A stretch of DNA of 64,000 bases, from the NCBI GenBank assembly GCA_019637815.1, contig JAHBUZ010000023.1:1-64000 (forward strand), written 5' to 3'. Shown here piece by piece: positions 18,380 through 26,483 of the stretch. Position numbers and translations under genes: made by a program. Below the pieces are notes generated by a model. The model made no database searches and had not been told where the DNA came from. It was given only the letters and a program-made list of their open reading frames with translations. This DNA comes from Chloroflexota bacterium. GTDB taxonomy: Bacteria; Chloroflexota; Limnocylindria; Limnocylindrales; CSP1-4. Every line of letters begins with the position of its first letter. Within the stretch, counting starts at the first letter, position 1.

Positions 18380-19972
18380 TCAGGAGCCGGCCACCGTGAT
18401 GCGCACGTCGTCGACGCCGGCCTCGACCGTCGCGTCCGCCCTGGCATCGACCGCCACCAGCTCGATGGCGACCCGACGGCCCTGGAGCGTCGCGGGGAGC
18501 TTGACGTCCAGCGAACGCCATGACGGGGTCCGCTTGCCGCTGCCACCCGAGATCGTGAGGGCGTTCAGGAGCACCTTGCCCTTGGGTCCCACGATGCGCA
18601 CCCGGAACCGGTCCTCGGACGTGGCCGAGGCGGACATGCCCACCCAGTAGCGGAGTCGGAGTCGGGCGGTCCGGTCCTTCGGGAGCTGCACCAGGCGGGA
18701 CCGGATCGTGGTGCGACCACCGTCCACATCCACGCCCGCGGTCCGGCCCGTGACCAGGACCGCCCGACCGGAGATGGCGCTGCCCAGCTGGTAGGTGCCG
18801 TTCGCGGGCTTGCCGCGCTGCCAGGCACCGGCCTTCGCGGTGTCCGTGCCCGCCGCGTCGACCTTCCAGCCCCGGGCGATCTCCAGGTCGTCGTAGAGCG
18901 GCCCGCACAGGGCAGCGGCCTTGTCGATGGCGCGATACGGGCAGTCCGCCTGCTCCATGAGGTAGAGCACCGCGTCACGGTTGCGCTTGACCTCCCGGTC
19001 GATGCGCTCATCGGGCGGGTAGTGGCGGTTCACCCCGCCGCCCTTGGGATACAGCTCGAAGGTGTAGCTGAAGATCCGCTGGGTGCCGTACATCCAGTCG
19101 ATCTGGTCACCGTAGGTGGGATACATGTCGGATGACTGGCGCGCCCGATAGCCGTTCATGGCGGCCATCCGCTTGCCCATCGTCCGCAGGGCCCGCTCGT
19201 CCACCGTGGTCATGTCCGACGGCACGTTCGTGTACGTGTAGCCATAGGGCCAGAGCACGTACTCACCGGCGGTGTGGAAGCTGATGTGGGTACGGATGCG
19301 CTGGACACCGCCGACCCGGCGGCCCAGCACGAAGTCACGGATCGCCCGGGTCTCGGGCGCGGAGAAGGGCGCCGTGCCGCGGTAGTTCTCCGAGGAGGGC
19401 GTGCTGGTGCCCTTCGACCAGGCGTAGTCGTAGTTGCGGTTGAGGTCCGTGCCGACCTTGTTCGATCCCGGGATGGGCTGCCGGTTCTTGCGCCAGCTGC
19501 GGTACGGGTCGCCACCGAGGTCGTACTGGAGGCCGTCCGGGTTGACCATGGGGATGATCCAGATCCGCCGGGTGTCCACGATGTGCGTGACGCGCCGGCC
19601 GAGGCTGGTGTCCTTGCCGTACTGGGTGGTCAGGAGGCGCAGGATGTAGAGCGCCATCTCGCCCGTGAGGTGCTCCCGCGCGTGGTGGAGACCGTCGAAC
19701 ATGACCTCCGGCTCACCTTCATCGGTGCCGGGTCGGTCGCTCACCTCCGCGACCCAGATCTTGCGCCCCTGGTGGCTCTCGCCGATGGAGAAGACGCGCA
19801 CGATGTCCGGGTACTTCGCCTCCGCAGCGAGCAGCGCGTCGCGCATCTCCGCGTACGAGTGGTAGCCGGCGTCCTCGGCCGGGTAGTCGTTGGCGGCGCT
19901 CGCGATCCCGGGCATCGCCACGACGGCGATGAGGGCGGCCGCGACCAGGCGCAGCGTGGATAGGCTTGGCAT
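18380..19972 (-). CDS. Secreted M14 zinc carboxypeptidase
   Basis: The 530-residue protein starts with a signal peptide (MPSLSTLRLVAAALIAVVAM, cleavage near IASAANDY). The M14 catalytic domain (about residues 30-330) shows the zinc motif HHAREHLTGE (HxxE), substrate motifs MVNPDGLQYD and TDLNRNYDY, the third ligand in ISFHTAGEYVLWPYG and the catalytic Glu in YTFELYPKGGG. The last ~150 residues are a beta-rich domain (VDVDGGRTTIRSRLVQLP, VEAGVDDVRI) like accessory or carbohydrate-type domains. It should remove C-terminal residues from extracellular peptides. ATG 19972 has GAGAGGGAG just upstream; a longer frame adds no conserved sequence. Confidence 0.9.
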   Translation of the reverse strand: MPSLSTLRLVAAALIAVVAMPGIASAANDYPAEDAGYHSYAEMRDALLAAEAKYPDIVRVFSIGESHQGRKIWVAEVSDRPGTDEGEPEVMFDGLHHAREHLTGEMALYILRLLTTQYGKDTSLGRRVTHIVDTRRIWIIPMVNPDGLQYDLGGDPYRSWRKNRQPIPGSNKVGTDLNRNYDYAWSKGTSTPSSENYRGTAPFSAPETRAIRDFVLGRRVGGVQRIRTHISFHTAGEYVLWPYGYTYTNVPSDMTTVDERALRTMGKRMAAMNGYRARQSSDMYPTYGDQIDWMYGTQRIFSYTFELYPKGGGVNRHYPPDERIDREVKRNRDAVLYLMEQADCPYRAIDKAAALCGPLYDDLEIARGWKVDAAGTDTAKAGAWQRGKPANGTYQLGSAISGRAVLVTGRTAGVDVDGGRTTIRSRLVQLPKDRTARLRLRYWVGMSASATSEDRFRVRIVGPKGKVLLNALTISGGSGKRTPSWRSLDVKLPATLQGRRVAIELVAVDARADATVEAGVDDVRITVAGS

Positions 19973-20097
19973 GGCTCCCTCTCGTGATCCCGTGGACATG
20001 GTAGGCGACGTGCGGTCCGGTGCGGTGTGGGCCCGTGGTCCCACCCGCGCGTCACGGTCGTACCGGGTGGAAGGTGGGGCGGAGCACCAGCCGCCGG

Positions 20098-20172
20098 GCG
20101 GCGGAGTACGGGCCGCCGTGGGGCGGAGTACGGGTCGCCGAGCGGCGGAGTACGGGCCGCCGTGGGGCGGAG
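20098..20172. repeat. Two exact 31-bp direct repeats
   Basis: The 31-base unit at 20098-20128, beginning GCGGCGGAGTACGGG, recurs exactly at 20142-20172, with a 13-base gap. Further partial copies (GGGGCGGAG, GAGCGGCG) flank them to about 20220. The array lies upstream of the carboxypeptidase gene and encodes nothing recognisable. Confidence 0.75.
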
Positions 20173-20438
20173 CTCCGGCCGAGCGGCGCGCTCCGGCCGC
20201 GAGCGGCGGGCTCCTGACGTGCTGGGCTCCGTGGTGAGCTCCTTGCCAGATGGTTCGACTGGTTGACCGCGTGCTGCTCGGCGACGAGCCCGGGATGCCT
20301 GCCCACGCTCAGGTCGATCGCCGATCGCTCGACCAGTGGGATCCTCTGGCCAGGAAGTGGTGCCAGGAGCCCGACTCGTGGTCGACCAGCTCGATCGATC
20401 GGCAAGGAAGTGCGCGATGCCAAGCGCCACGGCACCAG

Positions 20439-20522
20439 CGCACCGCCGCACCAACGCGCCACGGCACCACGCGCCACGGCACCCAACGCACCGCCGCACC
20501 AACGCGCCACGGCACCACGCGC
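20439..20522. repeat. Two exact 36-bp direct repeats in an ACGC/CACC-rich block
   Basis: The 36-base unit at 20439-20474, beginning CGCACCGCCGCACCAACG, recurs exactly at 20487-20522 with a 12-base gap. Looser CACCACGCGC-type copies continue to about 20600. No gene is supported in 19973-20673 as a whole. The HD-GYP promoter lies at its right end. Confidence 0.75.
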
Positions 20523-20623
20523 ACCGACGCACCATGCGCGCCATCGCACCAACGCACTACGCACACTGCCGCACCACGCGCCCGCTCCCCGTGCTCGTCG
20601 TGCGCCGCACCACGCACGAGTGC

Positions 20624-20629
20624 TATGCT
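20624..20629 (+). promoter_or_regulatory. Candidate -10 box of the HD-GYP gene
   Basis: TATGCT stands out in very GC-rich sequence 45 bases before the TTG start at 20674. AGGGAG upstream of that start would be the ribosome site. The matching -35 is weak. Confidence 0.4.
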
Positions 20630-20673
20630 CCCGCCCGCCCCGGATCCGCCGGGCGAAGTGAGGGAGAGCACCG

Positions 20674-21780
20674 TTGACGGACGCTGCCCGGGAGGCCGTG
20701 GCCTTCCGCGTGGCAGTCATCGAGGATGACTCGGTCGTTCGAATCGAGCTGACGCGCAGCCTGGAGGACTCCGGCTATCGCGTCATCGCCGTCGCTGACG
20801 GTGAGAACGGCCTCCGCGCGGTCCACGAGCACCAACCCGATCTCCTGCTCCTCTCGCTCGCCGTGCCACGGCTCGACGCGTTCGAATTGGTGCGCCGTCT
20901 GCGGCTCGACCATCGCACGACCCGGATGCCCGTGCTCGCGCTCACCGAGCGCACGGGGTCCGACCATCGCATCCACGCGCTGGACGCGGGCGCGGACGAC
21001 GTCATCCTCAAGCCCTATCACCCGGACGAGCTCCTGGCGCGGGTCCGCAGCGCCCTCCGGACCCGGCTCCGCGGTCCCCGCATGGAGCCGGCCCACGCGG
21101 CGGTCATCGCGCTCTCCAACGCCGTGGAGGCGAAGGACGTCGACCTCAAGGACCACTGTCGGTACATGGCGTATCGCGCGGCACGTCTCGCCGCGCACGT
21201 GGGCATGCGAGGCCACGACCTGGACAGCGTGGCCCACGGCGCGCTGCTGCACGATGTCGGCAAGATCGCCATCCCGCTGCCGCTGCTCCACAAGGTCGAG
21301 CCGCTCTCCGCCGACGAGTGGCGTCAGCTGCGCCGTCACCCGGACATCGGGGCACGCATCTGCGGCCCCCTGGACGTGGCACGGGACATCGCGCCCATCA
21401 TCCGGCACCACCACGAGCGGTGGGATGGCTCCGGCTACCCCGACGGCCTGGGAAGCGAGGAGATCCCCCTGGGCGCTCGGATCGTGGCGCTCGCCGATGC
21501 GTATGACGTGATGGTCCGTGGTCGGCCGTACCAGGCGCCGCGCAGCCACGCGGCGGCCATCGCGGAGCTGCGTCGATGTGCCGGCAGCCAGTTCGACCCG
21601 GCGCTCGTGCCCCTGTTCATCGAGGAGACCGAGCGCGTGGAGGCCGGTGTCCCGGCGGCCGTACCCATGCCTCCGGCGGCGTTGCTCGGCCGGGAGCTGG
21701 CGCTCATCCCCGTGGAGGCGGATGACGATGCCGACCAGCTGACGCGGGTCATCGATGCCTGGGCAGGGGGCGCGGCCTGA
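20674..21780 (+). CDS. HD-GYP domain protein with degenerate receiver domain
   Basis: The 368-residue protein has an N-terminal receiver-like domain (about 10-130) and a C-terminal HD-GYP domain (about 140-325) with LLHDVGKIAIP and HHHERWDGSGYPDGLG, normally a cyclic-di-GMP phosphodiesterase. The receiver keeps the acidic pair (IEDDSVVR), the Thr of LALTERTG and the Lys of ILKPYHP, but the phospho-acceptor Asp is Ser61 (DLLLLSLAVP). It therefore should not be activated by classical phosphorylation. It starts with TTG and a good AGGGAG site. An acyltransferase gene follows 56 bp downstream on the same strand. No GGDEF partner is visible here. Confidence 0.9.
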   Translation: MTDAAREAVAFRVAVIEDDSVVRIELTRSLEDSGYRVIAVADGENGLRAVHEHQPDLLLLSLAVPRLDAFELVRRLRLDHRTTRMPVLALTERTGSDHRIHALDAGADDVILKPYHPDELLARVRSALRTRLRGPRMEPAHAAVIALSNAVEAKDVDLKDHCRYMAYRAARLAAHVGMRGHDLDSVAHGALLHDVGKIAIPLPLLHKVEPLSADEWRQLRRHPDIGARICGPLDVARDIAPIIRHHHERWDGSGYPDGLGSEEIPLGARIVALADAYDVMVRGRPYQAPRSHAAAIAELRRCAGSQFDPALVPLFIEETERVEAGVPAAVPMPPAALLGRELALIPVEADDDADQLTRVIDAWAGGAA

Positions 21781-21836
21781 GCGATCCCCGCCGACGCATC
21801 GGTCGTCGTCTGCCGACGCCGGGGCCGGGTGGCTTC

Positions 21837-22628
21837 GTGTATCACGCGGTGCGCCTGTTCCTGCGCAGCGTGTCGTCCGTCTACGTCCGAGTGCACGTGG
21901 ACGGCGCCGACCGGCTGCCTGCGGGTGACGGCGGGTACATCGTCTGCTTCAACCACCCGAGCTGGCTCGACCCGCTGGTCATCGCGGGCTGGTGGCCGGA
22001 CCGCCGCCGCCGACTCTTCATCTTCGGCCCCCGCGAGCAGGACATGTCCGTGGGCGCGCGCAACGCGCTCATCACGTGGACCGGCTATGGCGTGCCGTTC
22101 CAGCCGGGTGGGGCGGATGCGCTGGACGCCACGCGACGGTCGCTGACCGTGCTGCGGGGCGGGGGCGTGCTGGCCATCGCGGGCGAAGGGCGCCTGTCCG
22201 ACCACGAGGGGGATCCGCTGCCGTTCGAGCCGGGGGTGGGCCACTTCGCACAGCTGGCCCGGGTGCCCATCGTGCCCCTGTCCATCGATGGCACGCGCTG
22301 GGTGCACCTCCGGAGCCGAGTGCGGCTGGTCATCGGCGAGCCCATCGACCCGCGGACGTTCGGGAGCGGCCGGGCCGCCGCGGCGCGCATCGCGGATGCG
22401 GCACGCGAGGGGGTCGCGGCCGGACTCTCGGGCGTGGCGGATCGACCGGAGCCGGGTCGCTTCGGGGCGTGGCTCTCCGAGCTGTTCAACGACCGACCCT
22501 GGCTGGACGAGACCCCGGCGGATCGATCGCCTGGCGCCGGGGTGCCCGACGGCCCAGCGGTGCCCGGACGGATCGAGGCGTCCGGGAGGGGAGACCCGGA
22601 CGCCTCGGATGACACACCGGTCAGCTGA
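21837..22628 (+). CDS. plsC: PlsC-like 1-acylglycerol-phosphate acyltransferase
   Basis: The 263-residue protein belongs to the PlsC acyltransferase superfamily. It has the catalytic block FNHPSWLDPLVIAGWW (NHxxxxD form), VPFQPGGADALD, and IAGEGRLSDHEG in place of the usual FPEGTRS, then VPIVPLSIDGT. It would acylate lysophosphatidate or a related lipid at the membrane. GTG 21837 is the only standard start before the conserved region; the upstream frame reaches only a CTG. The C-terminal ~60 residues are low complexity (Pro/Gly/Asp). Its end overlaps the convergent next gene by eight bases and contains a strong hairpin. Confidence 0.8.
   Translation: MYHAVRLFLRSVSSVYVRVHVDGADRLPAGDGGYIVCFNHPSWLDPLVIAGWWPDRRRRLFIFGPREQDMSVGARNALITWTGYGVPFQPGGADALDATRRSLTVLRGGGVLAIAGEGRLSDHEGDPLPFEPGVGHFAQLARVPIVPLSIDGTRWVHLRSRVRLVIGEPIDPRTFGSGRAAAARIADAAREGVAAGLSGVADRPEPGRFGAWLSELFNDRPWLDETPADRSPGAGVPDGPAVPGRIEASGRGDPDASDDTPVS
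22574..22607. terminator. Convergent hairpin inside the acyltransferase 3' end
   Basis: CGAGGCGTCCGGG (22574-22586) and CCCGGACGCCTCG (22595-22607) form a perfect 13-bp stem with an 8-base loop. It lies inside the coding sequence of the plus-strand gene and just past the stop of the minus-strand gene, so it most likely ends the minus-strand transcript. There is no U-run. Confidence 0.6.
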
Positions 22629-23301
22629 CCTTGCTGATGGTCACCTTGATGTTGTCGAAGAAGGCCTTGCAGTAGCCGCTCTCGACGCCGTCGGCCCACA
22701 GCTTGACGCGCAGCGTGCGGGTGCCCTTGGGCAGCTTCTTCGATGCGGAGATGGACTTGAACGTCATCCCGGACCCCTTGACCGTCTTCTGGATGCCATT
22801 GGTGCCCACGCCGTGGTTGTTCGCATCGCGGAAGAACAGGTCCAGGTGGGCGACCGCGGGACCCGAGGCGGCGACCTTGCCGGAGAAGCTGACCTTGATC
22901 TTGCCGCTGTCGATGAGGCTGTTGCGGCCCGACACCTTGATGACCTGCTCCGCCTGGCCGCACTGACCGAGGCCGGGATCGAGCTTGCCCGCCGAGAAGA
23001 ACTTGGTGCCGCCGTTGATGGCGTTGCCCTTGCTCTTGCTGGGGAAGCCGCTCGTGCCGTACTTGACGACCGTCATGTTCGCGAACGTCGACCAGCGCGG
23101 GATGTTCACGACCCCGTTGCCGCTGGAGCTCGCCGAGCCCTCCTGGGCGCCCGGGTTCTTCACGAGGTTGGAGCCGTACGGGGTGGCGGCGATGGCGGAC
23201 ATCGGTGAGACGACGAGGGCCGCGGCGCTGATGAGCGCGGCGATCGGGGCGACCCGCCTGGCCCAACGGGCGCGTGGCATCGGTCGGTCGATGGTGGTCA
23301 A
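22621..23301 (-). CDS. Secreted beta-sandwich protein
   Basis: The 226-residue protein carries a signal peptide (about residues 1-38, IAALISAAALVVSPMSAIAA). The mature part starts NLVKNPGAQEG and continues VVNIPRWSTFANMTVVKYG, the opening seen in secreted carbohydrate-binding-like jelly-roll domains, and ends FFDNIKVTISKVS. No catalytic motif is visible. I chose TTG 23301 because AGGAG sits eight bases upstream; the first ATG (23280) has no ribosome site. It overlaps the acyltransferase gene tail to tail. Confidence 0.7.
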   Translation of the reverse strand: MTTIDRPMPRARWARRVAPIAALISAAALVVSPMSAIAATPYGSNLVKNPGAQEGSASSSGNGVVNIPRWSTFANMTVVKYGTSGFPSKSKGNAINGGTKFFSAGKLDPGLGQCGQAEQVIKVSGRNSLIDSGKIKVSFSGKVAASGPAVAHLDLFFRDANNHGVGTNGIQKTVKGSGMTFKSISASKKLPKGTRTLRVKLWADGVESGYCKAFFDNIKVTISKVS

Positions 23302-23437
23302 GGGGACGTCTCCTGATGATGGGCTGGTTCGATGCGTCGGACGGTAGACGCCGCGGGTGACGCGTCGCGTCGGGGGATTCCCTATGCGCTCGTCGTCCGG
23401 AGCGACGTGCGCGGCCGGTCCGGGGTAGGGACCTCGC

Positions 23438-23824
23438 TCAGCGGCGGTCGCGCTCCAGCTCCGCGAGGCGCGCATCGGAGATGCCCAGGTGATGGGCGAC
23501 CTCATGACGCAACGTCTCGCCGACCGCCTCCCGTAGCGCCCCGGGTGACCGGTTCGCGCGCATCAAGGGGCCTCGGAACAGGGTGATCTTGCTGGCTGCC
23601 GGCGCGAGCTCCGCCCCGTAGGCAGTGCGCGGCACGCCCTGGTAGAGGCCGTACAGGCCGAACGCGTGGACCGACGCGAGCTGGTCGGCCGTCGGCCACT
23701 CCTCGACCACGATCGCGACGCTCGCGAGCTGCGCGCGGAACGGATCGGGGAGTGCCTCGATGGCGTCCCCGAGGGCCGCCTCGAAGATATCCTCTGTCGA
23801 CTCGCTCGAAGCACGCGGGTCCAT
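23438..23824 (-). CDS. Minimal zincin-like metallopeptidase
   Basis: The 128-residue protein has the small zincin fold: an N-terminal helix (FEAALGDAIEALPDPF), VAIVVEEWP, LFGLY-type turn GLYGLYQGVPRT, KITLFRGPLMR and the zinc-binding HEVAHHLGI near the C-terminus. This PF06262-like group is widespread in high-GC bacteria; its substrates are not known. The start could be ATG 23824 or ATG 23860; I chose the first by family length. The minus-strand promoter may share the palindromic GTATAC at 23875-23880 with the divergent VapB gene. Confidence 0.85.
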   Translation of the reverse strand: MDPRASSESTEDIFEAALGDAIEALPDPFRAQLASVAIVVEEWPTADQLASVHAFGLYGLYQGVPRTAYGAELAPAASKITLFRGPLMRANRSPGALREAVGETLRHEVAHHLGISDARLAELERDRR

Positions 23825-23875
23825 GGACGCATGCTCGCACGCCGCTCGCCCGGGTGCCATGGAGACGAGATGCTG

Positions 23876-23888
23876 TATACTGCGATGT
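23876..23888 (+). promoter_or_regulatory. -10 box directly before vapB (leaderless candidate)
   Basis: TATACT (23876-23881) ends seven bases before the ATG at 23889. GTATAC at 23875-23880 is self-complementary and could serve as a -10 in both directions. TGTAT occurs twice (23874 and 23886) and may mark operator half-sites. Confidence 0.45.
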
Positions 23889-24140
23889 ATGTCCTCGACA
23901 CGTACCCAGATCTATCTGACGGACGAGCAGCGTCGGCGTCTGGATGAGCGCGGGCGTCGAGAGGGTCACAGCCTGGCGCACATGGTCCGGGAAGCGGTGG
24001 AGGTCTATCTCGCGGGCGAGCCGGACCTCCAGGCCGCGCTGGACGCGACCTTCGGGGCCATCCCGGACCTCGAGGTGCCATCGCGGGATGCGTGGGACGC
24101 ACGAGAGCGGGAACGGATGGGCGATGCGCCTGCTCGTTGA
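23889..24140 (+). CDS. vapB: Ribbon-helix-helix antitoxin (VapB-like)
   Basis: The 83-residue product opens STRTQIYLTDEQRRRLDERG and continues GHSLAHMVREAVEVYL, a clear RHH DNA-binding domain with the same start as the antitoxin at 11693 (TQIYLT). The C-terminal tail (PDLEVPSRDAWDARERERM) should bind the toxin. It overlaps the PIN toxin by 17 bases. It appears leaderless. Similarity to the 11.7-kb antitoxin suggests related modules with separate toxins; cross-talk is possible but not shown. Confidence 0.85.
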   Translation: MSSTRTQIYLTDEQRRRLDERGRREGHSLAHMVREAVEVYLAGEPDLQAALDATFGAIPDLEVPSRDAWDARERERMGDAPAR

Positions 24141-24483
24141 TACGGACATCCTCATCGACCACCTGCGCGGTGCACGTCGCTTCGATCCGACCGGGACGGA
24201 CGTCAGCATCTCGATCGTGACGCGGACTGAGCTGTACTCCGGCCAGCGGGCGGACGAGACGACCATCGACTTGCTGCTGGCCGGGCTCGAGGAGATCGAC
24301 GTGGACCGGTCCATCGCAGAACGGGCAGGCCGGCTCCGCCGAAGGACGGGACTCGCGATCACCGATGCGTTCATCGCTGCGACCGCGCTGGAGCACGGCC
24401 TTCCGTTGGTGACACGCAACCGACGGCACTTCGATCGGGTCGAGGGCCTGGACATCCGCTCGACGATCCGGCTCGCGCCGTAA
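24124..24483 (+). CDS. vapC: PIN-domain ribonuclease toxin (VapC)
   Basis: The 119-residue protein has the PIN acidic set: Asp6 in LLVDTDILIDHLRG, Glu in VTRTELYSGQ, Asp in AITDAFIAATALEHG and VTRNRRHFDRVEGL at the end. It should cleave RNA when free of VapB. The ATG at 24124 lies within the antitoxin gene, so translation is coupled. It ends 23 bp before the alcohol dehydrogenase start. Confidence 0.88.
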   Translation: MRLLVDTDILIDHLRGARRFDPTGTDVSISIVTRTELYSGQRADETTIDLLLAGLEEIDVDRSIAERAGRLRRRTGLAITDAFIAATALEHGLPLVTRNRRHFDRVEGLDIRSTIRLAP

Positions 24484-24506
24484 CCGAAGCGACGGGTGCG
24501 GTCTTC

Positions 24507-25586
24507 GTGGGACCGGATCGCCCGTTGTCCATCGAGTCGTTCACGCTCGATGCACCGCGCCCGGGCGAGGTGCTGGTGGCCATGGTCGCCTCGGGCGTGT
24601 GCCGCTCGGACCTCCACGTGGTCGACGGTGACTGGGCGCGACCGACCGAGGTGATCCTCGGCCACGAGGGCGCCGGCATCGTGCAGGCGGTGGGTGAGGG
24701 TGTGGCCAACCCACGCGTCGGGGATCTCGTCGTGCTGGTCTGGACCGCGCCGTGCGGTGCGTGTCGCGCGTGTGGCCGCGGCGAGCCCTGGTTGTGTGCC
24801 ACGCCACGAGGTGGTGGCCACCGGATGGCCGCGGACGCCGTGCGGGCGCGCCGGCGGGACGGGTCACCGCTCGGCGTGTACAGCGGCGTCGGCACCCACG
24901 CGAGCCACCAGGTCGTCGACGCTGCCGCCGCGATCACCGTCGATCCGCGGACACCCCATGACGTGGCCGCGCTCCTCGGCTGTGCCGCCACGACGGGCAT
25001 CGGTGCGGTCCGGAACACCGCAGGTGTCGGGGCAGGGGAGTCGGTCGTCATCATCGGGCTCGGCGGGGTCGGGCTGTCCGCGCTCATGGCAGCGGTCGAT
25101 GCGCAGGCGGGGTCGGTCATCGCCATCGATCCCGAGGCGGGCAAGCGCGCGCTCGCGCTGGAGCTCGGTGCCACCGCGGCGCTGTCGCCGGACCAGGCCC
25201 CGGACGAGGTCCGTCGTCTGACCGATGGCGGCGCCGACCATGTGCTCGAGTGCATCGGCCTGCCCGTGACCTCCGAGCTCGCGCTCGGCTGCGTCCGACC
25301 GGGTGGTACGGTGACGCTCGTGGGCATGATCGGCCAGGCGGAGCGCATCCGTATCGACGGCTATCGCTTCGTGGAGGACGGCATCCGGCTGCTGGGCTCC
25401 AACTACGGCTCGCTGGTGCCGGAGCGGGATATCCCGCGCGTGGCGCTCGATGTCGTGGAGGGTCGGCTGCCGCTCGGTCGGCTGGTGACGGCGCACATCC
25501 CCCTGACCGCGATCGACGATGCCCTGGCCGCCATGCGGCGCCGCGACGGGGCGCGGCGCGTGGTCATGTTCGGGGATGCGGCGTGA
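24507..25586 (+). CDS. Zinc-dependent alcohol dehydrogenase (MDR family)
   Basis: The 359-residue enzyme has GVCRSDLHVVDG (catalytic-zinc Cys), GHEGAGIV (His-Glu), a four-Cys structural zinc loop in PCGACRACGRGEPWLC, and the NAD fold motif GLGGVGLSALM. The pattern fits class III/AdhC-like enzymes and mycothiol-linked formaldehyde dehydrogenases; the substrate is not fixed by sequence. GTG 24507 gives a slightly short N-terminus; family members usually begin 10-12 residues earlier, but no standard start exists there. It is first in a chain with a VOC and a YrdB-like gene, each overlapping by four bases. Confidence 0.9.
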   Translation: MGPDRPLSIESFTLDAPRPGEVLVAMVASGVCRSDLHVVDGDWARPTEVILGHEGAGIVQAVGEGVANPRVGDLVVLVWTAPCGACRACGRGEPWLCATPRGGGHRMAADAVRARRRDGSPLGVYSGVGTHASHQVVDAAAAITVDPRTPHDVAALLGCAATTGIGAVRNTAGVGAGESVVIIGLGGVGLSALMAAVDAQAGSVIAIDPEAGKRALALELGATAALSPDQAPDEVRRLTDGGADHVLECIGLPVTSELALGCVRPGGTVTLVGMIGQAERIRIDGYRFVEDGIRLLGSNYGSLVPERDIPRVALDVVEGRLPLGRLVTAHIPLTAIDDALAAMRRRDGARRVVMFGDAA

Positions 25587-26053
25587 GCGACCCGGTCGTG
25601 CCGCAGCGGGTCAGCCTCATCACGCTCGGCGTGCGCGATGTCACTGCCGCGACGGCGTTCTACGAGCGTCTCGGCTGGCGTCCGTCGAGCGCGTCGGTGG
25701 CCGGGGAGGTCACGTTCCTGGGCACGCCCGGCGGCGTCATCGCGCTCTGGTCGACCGATGCCCTGGCAGCGGATGCGGGTGTGGCCGGCGCACCGACCCC
25801 GGCCTGGCGCGGTGTGGCGCTCGCCATCAACCTCGGCTCACGGGACGCGGTGGACGCCGCGATCGAGGCGTGGGTCGCCGCCGGCGGCACGATCTCGCGA
25901 CCAGCGGCTGCCGCGGACTGGGGAGGTTACAGCGCGTATGTCGCCGATCCGGACGGCAACGCGTGGGAGCTCGCCCACAACCCCTTCTGGCCGCTGGACG
26001 CGCGCGGGCTGCCGATGCTGCCGGACGCGGACGGCTCGAAGGACGATCGATGA
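25583..26053 (+). CDS. VOC-family (glyoxalase/bleomycin-resistance-like) protein
   Basis: The 156-residue protein has two beta-alpha-beta-beta modules: VSLITLGVRDVTAATAFYERLGW at the start, shortened here to GVRDVTAATAFYERLGW, and YSAYVADPDGNAWELAHNPFW near the end. The metal-binding positions of VOC enzymes are partly visible (Glu in WELAHN). It could detoxify an aldehyde or bind a small ligand beside the dehydrogenase. The GTG start overlaps the dehydrogenase stop (GTGA). Confidence 0.85.
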   Translation: MSDPVVPQRVSLITLGVRDVTAATAFYERLGWRPSSASVAGEVTFLGTPGGVIALWSTDALAADAGVAGAPTPAWRGVALAINLGSRDAVDAAIEAWVAAGGTISRPAAAADWGGYSAYVADPDGNAWELAHNPFWPLDARGLPMLPDADGSKDDR

Positions 26054-26442
26054 CCCGTGAGCGTCGCCACGCCCCCGGTGAGCTGGGCATCCCGCCCGGC
26101 GGGTTCGGCGTGGCGGTCGTGGTCCGGTTCCTGCTGGAGCTGGCCTCCCTGGCCGCGCTCGCATGGTGGGGCGTCCGCACCGGCTCGGACGACCTGATGC
26201 GCGCGATCCTCGCGGTCGGTGCGCCACTCGTGTTCGCGGTGGTCTGGGGCCTGGTGGCGGCGCCCAAGGCGCGGAACGGCCTGTCGATGCGGGCGCGCTG
26301 GGCCATCGGCGGCGCGATGATGCTGCTCGCCGCGGGTGCGCTCGCCATGGTCGGGCCGGTGGAGGTCGCCATCGTGCTGGCCGTGCTCGTGGTGGTCGAT
26401 ACGCTGACCCTGCTCGCGCTCGATACCGGCTGGCAGGGATAG
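26050..26442 (+). CDS. YrdB-like small membrane protein (DUF2568)
   Basis: The 130-residue protein has four hydrophobic segments (GGFGVAVVVRFLLELASLAA, AILAVGAPLVFAVVWGLVAAP, AIGGAMMLLAAGALAMVG, AIVLAVLVVVDTLTLLAL) and the VRFLLELASLAALAWWG motif of the YrdB/DUF2568 family. The role of this family is unknown. The ATG overlaps the VOC stop (ATGA), so it ends a three-gene unit. It converges with the mannosyltransferase gene. Confidence 0.78.
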   Translation: MTRERRHAPGELGIPPGGFGVAVVVRFLLELASLAALAWWGVRTGSDDLMRAILAVGAPLVFAVVWGLVAAPKARNGLSMRARWAIGGAMMLLAAGALAMVGPVEVAIVLAVLVVVDTLTLLALDTGWQG

Positions 26443-26483
26443 GACGGATCGGTCGCGGGCCGTTCCGTGCCGCGTGACCGTGC

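Noticed and set aside
20439..20522. CRISPR-like array
   Set aside because: Only two 36-bp copies with a 12-base gap and low-complexity flanks; no spacers of normal size and no cas genes.
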